DNA of 64,000 nt, from assembly GCF_016714285.1 (NCBI RefSeq), contig NZ_JADJNN010000001.1, positions 868,001-932,000 of the forward strand, in the 5' to 3' direction. The notes beneath the pieces are model-generated. The model worked only from the letters and a program-made list of their open reading frames with translations, was not told the DNA's origin and did no database searches. Below are positions 17,501 to 24,803 of this stretch, one piece after another. A program made the position numbers and the translations under genes. Every line of letters starts with the position of its first letter. The stretch's first letter is position 1. The DNA comes from Nannocystis sp. GTDB taxonomy: Bacteria > Myxococcota_A > Polyangia > Nannocystales > Nannocystaceae.

Positions 17501-18292
17501 GAGCCAGCCGCCGCGCGCGTCCCCGCGGCAGCCGCAGCCCTTGTCGTCGCCGCCGCTGGTGTCCACGCCCTCGCTGGTCGCCCCGCCGGTCGCGCTGCCC
17601 GTGCTGCCGCCGCCGCCGGTCGGCGTGTCGCTGGTCGCGGTCGTCTCGCCCGCGCTCGGGTCGCTGCTGGTCGAGCCGGCGCTCGCCGAGGTCTCGCCCG
17701 CGCTCGGGTCGGAGCTGCTCGACGGGTCAGGCGCTCCGGTGCTCGCGTCGGTCGTCGCCGGCTCGCCGGTGCTGCCCGGATCGCCGCTCGTCGTCGACGC
17801 CACCTCGCCCTTGAGGGCGATGTCGGCGCATTGGTAATACATGTCATTGCCGTCGCCGTAGGGCGGCTTGTCGGACATCACCTGGATCACCTGCAGCACG
17901 CAGTTGTCGCACTCGATGTTCGGCAGCTGGATCTCCTGCATGTAGTCGCCGCCGTTCTTGTCGGCGATACCATCGAGGAGCACGCCGGGCCCGCCGCCCA
18001 CGTCGTCAAAGCCCTTGGGATCGACGAAGATGTCCTGGCCGTCGTCATCGAAGGCGATGCGAAAGTGGCCCGGGTGATCGACATACTCGTTCCACGTCAC
18101 CACGATCTTCTCGCCCGGCATGAAGGTCGCCACCGTCGGCCCGCGCGGGTCGTTCGGCCCGGCGCCGCAGGGACCCTGCTTGAGCATGGTCGTCCGCGGC
18201 GTAGGTGTCAGCAGGTCGAGGTGAGCGTGGGCCGTGCCGGCGAGCAACGCGAGCGCCACGGCGATGGAGGAAGGTAAGGCGATCGATCGCAT
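17453..18292 (-). CDS. SCE4755-type polysaccharide monooxygenase-like protein with MYXO-CTERM (paralogue 2)
   Basis: 279 residues. The signal peptide ends in GTAHAH, leaving a possible N-terminal His. The core matches the neighbouring paralogue: KQGPCG, PGEKIVVTWNEYVDHPGHF, VLLDGIADK, CDNCVLQVIQVMSDKPPYG, YYQCADIAL. A long Ser/Thr/Gly linker leads to GCGCRGDARGG, a hydrophobic stretch and RRRRRA (MYXO-CTERM). The ATG at 18292 has AGAGGG about 8 nt upstream; an earlier ATG at 18319 is possible. The pair suggests recent duplication. An oxidative polysaccharide role is inferred from the family only. Confidence 0.8.
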   Translation of the reverse strand: MRSIALPSSIAVALALLAGTAHAHLDLLTPTPRTTMLKQGPCGAGPNDPRGPTVATFMPGEKIVVTWNEYVDHPGHFRIAFDDDGQDIFVDPKGFDDVGGGPGVLLDGIADKNGGDYMQEIQLPNIECDNCVLQVIQVMSDKPPYGDGNDMYYQCADIALKGEVASTTSGDPGSTGEPATTDASTGAPDPSSSSDPSAGETSASAGSTSSDPSAGETTATSDTPTGGGGSTGSATGGATSEGVDTSGGDDKGCGCRGDARGGWLAVLLVPLALRRRRRA

Positions 18293-18367
18293 CAGGTTGC
18301 CCTCTTCTAACAGCTTCATGCGCGCCTCCCAAGCGGGCGCCCGCCCCCGCTCGCTGCGCGTGAGGCC

Positions 18368-18766
18368 TCAATTGACGAGCCCGGGACGCGGCTTGTCGCC
18401 GGCCCGTGCGCGGCGCACCACCGGCCCCGCGTGGTGGTGCACCAGCTTCCATTCGCCGCCCTCGCGCACGAAGACGTTGGTCGCGATCAGCTGCGCCTCG
18501 CCGATCGTCTCGCTGCACACCACGTACGCCATGTCCTCGCCAGCGTGGGCCTCGGCCGCGCCGTACTCGATCTCGCCGGGCGCATCGCCCTCGAGGATCG
18601 CCCGCCAGCTCAGCATGATCTCCTCCCGCTCGACCAGCGCGCCCCACCCCGGATGCACGCAGCTGACCGGCGCCTCGCGGGCCCACACCTCGTCCATCGC
18701 CCCGAGGTCGGCCTGCGCGAAGGCCTCGTAGAAGCGCTGGTTGGCCGCCAGGATCTCGTCGGTCAT
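18368..18766 (-). CDS. SnoaL/NTF2-like small protein (DUF4440-like)
   Basis: 132 residues forming one NTF2-like cone fold by pattern: ANQRFYEAFAQADLGAMDEVWA at the N-terminus, VSCVHPGWGAL, and a C-terminal strand run NVFVREGGEWKLVHHHAGPV. Members include small hydrolases, isomerases and binding proteins; no catalytic residues can be assigned. TATCGT ends 7 nt before the ATG, suggesting a leaderless message. It lies between the MYXO-CTERM pair and purK on the same strand, with about 60 bp separating it from purK. Confidence 0.8.
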   Translation of the reverse strand: MTDEILAANQRFYEAFAQADLGAMDEVWAREAPVSCVHPGWGALVEREEIMLSWRAILEGDAPGEIEYGAAEAHAGEDMAYVVCSETIGEAQLIATNVFVREGGEWKLVHHHAGPVVRRARAGDKPRPGLVN

Positions 18767-18773
18767 CGTCGCC

Positions 18774-18779
18774 ACGATA
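18774..18779 (-). promoter_or_regulatory. -10-like hexamer TATCGT (minus strand)
   Basis: Ends 7 nt before the ATG at 18766. The same TATCGTGGCG context precedes the DUF2330 gene. Confidence 0.45.
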
Positions 18780-18825
18780 GCCGACAAGCCCCGCTCGATG
18801 GGCCCGCAGCATCGACGACCCCCGA

Positions 18826-19971
18826 TCACCGCAGCAGGCGCGAGCGCGCCTCGAGCACCCGCTGCGCCGCCGCCTCGCCGCTGTCTGCCAGCGCCGTCAG
18901 GTGCCCCATCTTGCGCCCCGGCCGCGGGTCGCTCTTGCCGTACAGATGCAGCTTCACGTCCGCCAGCTCCAGCGCCGCGAGCCAGCGCGGCTCGCCGCCT
19001 CGCCACTGCTCGCCCATGAGGTTGGCCATCGCCGCCGGACGCAGCAGGTCGGTCGCCCCCAGCGGCAGCCCGCACACCGCGCGCAGCTGCTGTTCGAACT
19101 GGCTCGTCACGCAGGCATCGAAGGTGAGGTGCCCCGAGTTGTGCGGACGCGGGGCCAGCTCGTTAATCAAGAGCACGTCGCCGGGCAGCGCGAAGAACTC
19201 GACGCACAGCACCCCGACCACCCCGAGCGACTCGAGCACCGCGCGGGCGATCTCCCGCGCCGCGCGCTCGCAGCCTGGCGAGACCCGGGCCGGCGCCAGC
19301 GAGATGTCGAGGATCCCACCGACGTGGTGGTTCTCGATCACCCCGAAGTCGACCACCTGGCCGTCGTGACCGCGGGCCGCCACCACGGATACCTCGCGCT
19401 CGTAGTGCACGAAGGCCTCGAGCACCGCCTCGCCGCCGGCCATCTGCTGCCACGCCGCCGCCGCCTCGCTGGGCCCCGAGATCCGCACCTGGCCCTTGCC
19501 GTCGTAGCCCCAGCCGGCCGTCTTGAGCAGCGCCGGACAGCCGAGCTCCGCCAGCCCGGCCTCGAGCTGCGCCAGCGAGCGCACCGCACGAAACGGCGTG
19601 ACCGGGAAGCCGTGCTGCGCCAGGTAGCCCTTCTCGCGCAGGCGGTGCTGCGTCACGTGCAACACCTCCCCGCTCGGGCGCACCGGCGCCGCCCGGGCCG
19701 CGGCCGCGGCCGTCGCCGCTGGCACATTCTCGAACTCGAAGGTCACGACCTCGACCCCCGCCGCGAACTTCGCCACCGCGTCGAGATCCTCGTAGGGCCC
19801 CGCCACCTCGAGGTCCGCGACCTGCCCGGTCGGCGTGTCGTAGCCCGGCGAGTAGGTGTGCACCCGGTAGCCCATGCGCCGCGCCGCGATCGCGAACATG
19901 CGGCCGAGCTGCCCGCTGCCGAGCACCCCGATGCTCGCGCCCGGCAGCACCGGCTTGAACGCGGCGCTCAT
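18826..19971 (-). CDS. purK: N5-carboxyaminoimidazole ribonucleotide synthase
   Basis: 381-residue ATP-grasp enzyme that uses ATP and bicarbonate to carboxylate AIR in purine synthesis. The N-terminus GASIGVLGSGQLGRMFA is the expected dinucleotide-like fold. The ATP-grasp region shows PALLKTAGWGYDGKGQ, VEVVTFEFENVPA, CVEFFALPGDVLLINELAPRPHNSGH and the family motif DACVTSQFEQQLRAVCGLPLG. Its start overlaps the purE stop by 4 nt (ATGA), so the pair is translationally coupled in the order PPIase-purE-purK from the promoter. Confidence 0.95.
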   Translation of the reverse strand: MSAAFKPVLPGASIGVLGSGQLGRMFAIAARRMGYRVHTYSPGYDTPTGQVADLEVAGPYEDLDAVAKFAAGVEVVTFEFENVPAATAAAAARAAPVRPSGEVLHVTQHRLREKGYLAQHGFPVTPFRAVRSLAQLEAGLAELGCPALLKTAGWGYDGKGQVRISGPSEAAAAWQQMAGGEAVLEAFVHYEREVSVVAARGHDGQVVDFGVIENHHVGGILDISLAPARVSPGCERAAREIARAVLESLGVVGVLCVEFFALPGDVLLINELAPRPHNSGHLTFDACVTSQFEQQLRAVCGLPLGATDLLRPAAMANLMGEQWRGGEPRWLAALELADVKLHLYGKSDPRPGRKMGHLTALADSGEAAAQRVLEARSRLLR

Positions 19972-20498
19972 GCCAGCGTCTCGCGCATCACGTCATCGGC
20001 GCGCCGGGCCGCGTACGCCAGCAGCCGCTCCCGCAGCTCCGGCCGGCTCAGGGCCAGGATCCTGATCGCCAGCAGCGCCGCGTTCACGGCCCCCGCGACG
20101 CCGATCGCCAGGGTGCCGACCGGCACCCCGCGCGGCATCTGCACGATCGACAGCAGCGAGTCGAGCCCGCCGAGCGAGGTGGTCTGGATCGGCACGCCGA
20201 GCACCGGCAGCGTCGTCTCGGCCGCGACCATCCCGGGCAGGTGGGCCGCGCCGCCGGCCCCCGCGACGATCACCAGCAGACCCCGGGCCTCCGCCGTCTG
20301 CGCGTACTCGGCGAGCCACTGCGGCGTGCGGTGGGCCGAGACCACCCGGCACTCGTGCGGCACCGCGAACTCGCGCAGCAGCTCGTCCGCGTGCTTCATC
20401 GTCTCCCAGTCGGACTTGCTGCCCATGATCACGCCGACGATCGGCGCGTCCGCGGAGCTCGCCTCGGGCGACACAGCCGGCTCACGCATCGGGCTCAC
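19968..20498 (-). CDS. purE: N5-carboxyaminoimidazole ribonucleotide mutase
   Basis: 176-residue class I PurE, which moves the carboxyl group of N5-CAIR to give CAIR. The motifs IVGVIMGSKSDWETM, VVSAHRTPQWL and AGAGGAAHLPGMVAAETTLPVLGVP are characteristic. A 20-residue N-terminal extension precedes the fold. The start overlaps the end of the upstream PPIase gene by 4 nt, and its own stop overlaps purK by 4 nt. Confidence 0.95.
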   Translation of the reverse strand: MSPMREPAVSPEASSADAPIVGVIMGSKSDWETMKHADELLREFAVPHECRVVSAHRTPQWLAEYAQTAEARGLLVIVAGAGGAAHLPGMVAAETTLPVLGVPIQTTSLGGLDSLLSIVQMPRGVPVGTLAIGVAGAVNAALLAIRILALSRPELRERLLAYAARRADDVMRETLA

Positions 20499-21826
20499 TC
20501 GCCGTCGCCGCCGTCCGCCTCACCGCCCTTGGCCTCGGCCTTCTCCGCCGAGTTGGCGGCACCCGTCAGCCCGCTCGGGGGCGTCGGGGCCGTCGGGGCC
20601 GTCGGGGCCGTCGGGGCCGTCGGCCCGGTCACGCCCGGCACCGGCGGGTGCTCCGGCGGGAGGGCGCCCGGCTGCGGCTGCGTGCGCCCGGCGCCCCCAA
20701 GGCCCAGCTTCCGGGCCCGCGGATCGGGGCCGAGCGCCTCCTCCATCTTGTTCACGACCTTGTAGCGGGCGAGCAGCGCCTCCTTGAGGTCGCGGCGCCC
20801 CTGATGCAGCTTGCGCTGGCCGAGGCGCTCACGGATCTGCTCGACCAGCGCCTCCTTCGGCAGGTCACCCGGCGGGTACTTGGCGATCAGCTTGATGATG
20901 TGGACGCCGAACTTGGTCTCGACCGGCTTCGAGATCTCGCCGGGCTTGAGCTTGAACGCCACCGCCGAGAATTCCTCGACCATGCGGTCCTTGGTGAACA
21001 CGCCGAGGTCGCCGCCCTTGTCGGCGCTCGGTCCGATCGAGTTCTCCTTGGCCAGCTGGGCGAAGTCCGTGCCCGGCGTCGTCGCCTTCTTGTACAGCTC
21101 ATCGGCCTTCGCCATCGCCTCGGCCGTCCACTGCTTGCGCTCCTCGGCGGTGGGCTCGGGCGGCTTGTCGCCCGGCGCCTGACCGGGCGGAGTCTGCGGC
21201 CCGAGCGGGATCAGGATGTGCGACGCCTGCACGCGGTCGGCGTCCGACTTGTAGTTCGGCTTGATCTTCTCGTACTCCTCGTCGACCTCAGCCTCGGTCA
21301 CCGTCAGCTTGTTGTCGGCCTCCAGGAGCTGCTTCTCGACGATCTCCGCGATGTACATGTCGCGCAGGCTCTGCTCGGTCTCACCGCGGCGGACCAGGTG
21401 CTTGTCCCAATCCTTGATCCCCTGGCGCTGCTCCGCCTCGCGGGTGGCCAGCTCGGCCTGGTCGTACTGGATCTTGCGGGCCACGGCCTCCTGGCGCAGC
21501 ACCTCCTGGTAGATCAGCCGCTCCGTGATCGACTTGCGATAGCGGCGATCCGCCGACGGCGGGATCTCGCGGCCGCGCTCGGCGTACTTCTGGACCTTGA
21601 GGTCGTAGATCGTGCGAAAGTCGGCCAGCGTCAGCGGCTTGTCGTTGACGATCGCCACCGGGTCCGGCAGCGCACCGAGCTCGCTCGCCCCGGGCTTCGG
21701 CTCCGGCGCGGGGATCTGGTTGACATCCTTGGTCTCGGCCTTCACCGGATCCGCCGGCTTGGTGCAGGCCGGCACGGCGAGGGACAGACAGACGACACTC
21801 AAGAACAGCGGGACGAGGCGGGGCAT
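20495..21826 (-). CDS. Parvulin-type peptidyl-prolyl isomerase lipoprotein (SurA/PpiD-like)
   Basis: 443 residues. The lipoprotein signal FLSVVCLSLAVPAC ends in a lipobox. A SurA_N-like helical region follows, then a parvulin domain with ASHILIPL, SIGPSADKGGDLGVFTKDRMV and ETKFGVHIIKL. The C-terminus is a low-complexity GPTAPTAPTAPTAPTPP stretch. Likely a periplasmic folding factor for outer-membrane proteins. The ATG at 21826 has GGAG 6 nt upstream. Coupling to purE by ATGA overlap is unusual in function but clear in sequence. Confidence 0.88.
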   Translation of the reverse strand: MPRLVPLFLSVVCLSLAVPACTKPADPVKAETKDVNQIPAPEPKPGASELGALPDPVAIVNDKPLTLADFRTIYDLKVQKYAERGREIPPSADRRYRKSITERLIYQEVLRQEAVARKIQYDQAELATREAEQRQGIKDWDKHLVRRGETEQSLRDMYIAEIVEKQLLEADNKLTVTEAEVDEEYEKIKPNYKSDADRVQASHILIPLGPQTPPGQAPGDKPPEPTAEERKQWTAEAMAKADELYKKATTPGTDFAQLAKENSIGPSADKGGDLGVFTKDRMVEEFSAVAFKLKPGEISKPVETKFGVHIIKLIAKYPPGDLPKEALVEQIRERLGQRKLHQGRRDLKEALLARYKVVNKMEEALGPDPRARKLGLGGAGRTQPQPGALPPEHPPVPGVTGPTAPTAPTAPTAPTPPSGLTGAANSAEKAEAKGGEADGGDGE

Positions 21827-22010
21827 GAATTCTCCTGAACGGGTCCGAGGTGGCCCGGCGGCAGCGCGGGATCCTACGCCCGAAGCCGCGCCGTTCCAAG
21901 CGAGTCGCGCGGCGACGTCAGGCTCGCGTGAGCCAACGCCCGGGGGCAGCGCACGCCTCTCGGCCATTCCCTGGGGCACGCCCCGGAGGCCCGCTGCGGG
22001 CCCGATCGCG

Positions 22011-22016
22011 TAGGAT
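22011..22016 (+). promoter_or_regulatory. -10-like hexamer TAGGAT before miaB
   Basis: Ends 9 nt before the ATG at 22026. No ribosome binding site is visible. Confidence 0.45.
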
Positions 22017-22025
22017 CCCGCGCCC

Positions 22026-23441
22026 ATGTCCAAGCTCGTCCAGATCCGGTCGACCCGTGACCCGGGGGGCCCGGACGACCCGCCGATCGCCGCCTCGCTC
22101 CTCCCGACCAACGAGGTCGGCGACGAGCTCGAGACGATCCCGGCGTCTGGCCCACGCGTCTATCTCGAGACCCTCGGCTGCCAGATGAACGAGGCCGACT
22201 CCGCGATCATCATGGGCCAGCTGCGGGCCCGCGGTTACACCCGCGTCCAGGATCCGGCCGCCGCCGACGTCATCTTGCTCAACACCTGCGCCGTGCGCGA
22301 GAAGGCCGAGGAGCGGGTCTACGGGCGCACCAGCCAGCTCCTGCGCCACCGCAAGGAGCGCCCGGGCCTGGTCTTCGGCATCACCGGCTGCATGGCGGAG
22401 CACCTGCGCGACAAGGTCCAGCAGCACGCGCCGCACATCGGCGTGGTCGCCGGACCCGACAGCTACCGAAGGATCGGCGCCCTCGTCGACCGCGCCCGCA
22501 GCGGCGAGCGCGTCATCGACGTCCAGCTCGACAAGAGCGAGACCTACGACGGCCTCGACGGCGTCCCCGACGACGACGGCGTCAGCGGCCAGATCTCGAT
22601 CCAGCGCGGCTGCGACAAGTTCTGCAGCTTCTGCGTCGTCCCCTACACCCGCGGCCGCGAGCGCGGCGTGGCCCCCCGCGAGGTCCTGCGCGCCGCCCGT
22701 GCCCTCCTGGACCGCGGCTACAAGGAGCTCGTCCTGCTCGGCCAGACCGTCAACTCCTACCGCTGGGAGGACGTGGGCTTCGCCGATCTCCTGCGCGCCC
22801 TGACCCGCCTCGACGGCCTCGAGCGCCTGCGCTTCACCAGCCCCTACCCCGTCGACTTCACCGACGCCGTCATCGAGGTCATGGCCAGCGAGCCGAAGAT
22901 CTGCCCCTACGTCCACCTCCCCGCCCAGTCCGGCGCCGACACCATGCTGGACGCCATGAAGCGGGGCTACACCCGCGCCGAGTACCTCGCCCTGGTCGCC
23001 AGGCTGCGCGCCGCCATGCCCGGCCTCGCCCTCAGCACCGACCTCATGGTCGGCTTCTGCGGCGAGACCGAGGCCGACCACCAGGACACCCTCTCGCTCA
23101 TGCGCGAGGTCCAGTTCGACAGCGCCTTCATGTTCCGCTACAGCGATCGCGGCATCACCTACGCCGCCCGCAAGCTGCACGACGACGTCGAGCACGACAC
23201 CAAGGCCAGGCGCCTGCAAGACGTCATCGACCTCCAGGAGCAGCACACCCGGGCCTCGCACCAGGCCCGCGTCGGCGGCCGCGAGCGCGTCCTCATCTCC
23301 GGCCTCTCGCGCCGCAACGATCGCGTCCTCGGCCGCACCCCCAGCTTCCACAGCGTGCTGCTCCCGCTCGGCGCCGGCCGCCCCGGCGACACCGTCGAGG
23401 TCGAGATCACCGGCACCACCGGCCACTCCCTGCTCGCCTGA
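22026..23441 (+). CDS. miaB: tRNA-2-methylthio-N6-dimethylallyladenosine synthase
   Basis: 471-residue methylthiotransferase that adds the methylthio group to i6A37 of tRNAs. The N-terminal UPF0004 domain binds one cluster through Cys in LETLGCQMNEADS, LLNTCAVREKAEE and GITGCMAEH. The radical SAM domain has QRGCDKFCSFCVVPYTRGRE, and the C-terminal TRAM region ends in GDTVEVEITG. An N-terminal extension of about 40 residues precedes the fold. The gene is monocistronic and divergent from the PPIase-pur operon. The tRNA-Leu(CAA) near the right end of the window is of the UNN-decoding class that carries this modification. Confidence 0.95.
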   Translation: MSKLVQIRSTRDPGGPDDPPIAASLLPTNEVGDELETIPASGPRVYLETLGCQMNEADSAIIMGQLRARGYTRVQDPAAADVILLNTCAVREKAEERVYGRTSQLLRHRKERPGLVFGITGCMAEHLRDKVQQHAPHIGVVAGPDSYRRIGALVDRARSGERVIDVQLDKSETYDGLDGVPDDDGVSGQISIQRGCDKFCSFCVVPYTRGRERGVAPREVLRAARALLDRGYKELVLLGQTVNSYRWEDVGFADLLRALTRLDGLERLRFTSPYPVDFTDAVIEVMASEPKICPYVHLPAQSGADTMLDAMKRGYTRAEYLALVARLRAAMPGLALSTDLMVGFCGETEADHQDTLSLMREVQFDSAFMFRYSDRGITYAARKLHDDVEHDTKARRLQDVIDLQEQHTRASHQARVGGRERVLISGLSRRNDRVLGRTPSFHSVLLPLGAGRPGDTVEVEITGTTGHSLLA

Positions 23442-23461
23442 TCGCGCGGTCAACCCGAGCA

Positions 23462-23494
23462 TGGCGTAAGGGACATGTCCCTACCGCCATGTCA
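23462..23494. repeat. Two TGTCC-type units between miaB and the PEGA gene
   Basis: TGGCG-TAAG-GGACA|TGTCC-CTAC-CGCCA, lying between the convergent gene ends and followed by GCGGCGATCGCCGC, another inverted repeat. Confidence 0.65.
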
Positions 23495-23517
23495 CCGCGG
23501 CGATCGCCGCGAGCGAA

Positions 23518-24618
23518 CTAGAAGCGCCCCGCGAGCCCGAGCCCGCTCGGCATCAGCGCCGCCCGCTTCGGCTTGGCGTTGCGGTTGCGGACCAGCGCGA
23601 CCACGCCGACCGTGCCGAGGATCGCCCCGACCCCGATCAGCACGGCCCCCAGCGGACCGGTCCCGAACAGCGACTTGCAGTCGCCGTCCGCGTCGACCCC
23701 GTCGCCCGTGCAGGTCTTCTTGTACTCGCGGTCGTCGATCGCCACCAGGCCCACGCCCGCCCCGAGCAGCAGCAAGCCGCCGGCCAGCCCGGCCGCCCCG
23801 AGCGCGCGGCTCTTCGGGTTGCCCGGGGTCCGCTGCAGCGTCAGCTGCAGCTCCTCGCGGGCCCCGTTGACCAGCGTCAGCTCGCGCTCCTCCGCCACGT
23901 AGCCGTTCAGGCTCACGCGGATCTTGTGGCTGCCCTCGAGGACAGGTCGCTCCAGCGGCGTGGTCCCGACCACCTCGCCGTCGACGAACACCAGCGCCCC
24001 GCTTGGCTTGGTGTCGAGCACCAGCACCGCCGGTCCGCTGCTCATCGCCGACAGCCGCGACTGCAGCAGCGCCCCCTGCGAGTCGAGCAGGCTGACCAGC
24101 TCGGTCGACCCGCAGATCTCACAGGTCTCGTCCTCGCTCAGCACGACCACGCCGGTCTTCGCGTCGATCAGATCCAGCTTGAGGATGAAGTCGCGGTTCT
24201 TCGCCACCACCGTCGTGCGCACCAGGTGGGTCGCCCCGCTGTTGGCCCGCACCCGGTCGTAGCAGGTCTGGCGATCGCAGTTGCCCTCGAGGAAGGGCGT
24301 CACCTGGGCCGGGTCGACCAGCGCCGCCTGCCCGCGCCCGAGCCCCTCGCGCAGCCCCGCGGTCCAGCGCTCGCGCGTCTCGCCGTCGATCGACCCCTCG
24401 ACCCGCAGCGGCAGCACGGCCAGGCGCGCCGCCTCCGGCTTCACCCCGCCCGCGTCGCTCTCTCCGCTCGCTGCCGGCGCGCCGCCCTCCGCAGGCCCGC
24501 TCGCCTTGCTCGCGCTCGTCGCCTTCGACCCCTTCGCGGCAGGCGCCGCGTGCACCTCCACGCCGGCCAGCGACAGGCACAGCGACAACACAACCGCGGA
24601 GCAAAACGGGGGCCTCAC
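23518..24618 (-). CDS. Exported PEGA-domain protein
   Basis: 366 residues from a GTG. The signal peptide ends near VEVHA. A Ser/Ala-rich linker follows, then a domain with RLAVLPLRVEGSIDGE resembling the TolB-like N-domain used in myxobacterial FlgO/PEGA proteins. After that comes a PEGA domain (VLDTKPSGALVFVDGEVVGTTPLE, ending HKIRVSLNGYVAEERELTL). Two hydrophobic segments (GLAGGLLLLGAGVGLVAID and GAVLIGVGAILGTVGVVALV) and a C-terminus ending in GRF follow. PEGA domains bind or present surface structures; the role is unknown. It is divergent from the kinase-TPR gene. Confidence 0.8.
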   Translation of the reverse strand: MRPPFCSAVVLSLCLSLAGVEVHAAPAAKGSKATSASKASGPAEGGAPAASGESDAGGVKPEAARLAVLPLRVEGSIDGETRERWTAGLREGLGRGQAALVDPAQVTPFLEGNCDRQTCYDRVRANSGATHLVRTTVVAKNRDFILKLDLIDAKTGVVVLSEDETCEICGSTELVSLLDSQGALLQSRLSAMSSGPAVLVLDTKPSGALVFVDGEVVGTTPLERPVLEGSHKIRVSLNGYVAEERELTLVNGAREELQLTLQRTPGNPKSRALGAAGLAGGLLLLGAGVGLVAIDDREYKKTCTGDGVDADGDCKSLFGTGPLGAVLIGVGAILGTVGVVALVRNRNAKPKRAALMPSGLGLAGRF

Positions 24619-24625
24619 CCCCCGG

Positions 24626-24631
24626 AGGCTA
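24626..24631 (-). promoter_or_regulatory. -10-like hexamer TAGCCT (minus strand)
   Basis: Ends 7 nt before the GTG at 24618, supporting that start. Confidence 0.45.
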
Positions 24632-24803
24632 TCACCTTGTCTGTCCAGGTGACGCTCCCGCGCGGTGAGCCGACACCGAGCCGGGCGCGCGCCCGTGCCC
24701 CTGCCCGCCGCGTCACCGCGTCCATCGCGGACCATTCGCCCTGCCTTGCCCCTTGCCCTCCCCCGTCGCCGCGACGGACACTGGGGTCGGCTCGCCCCCC
24801 TCG

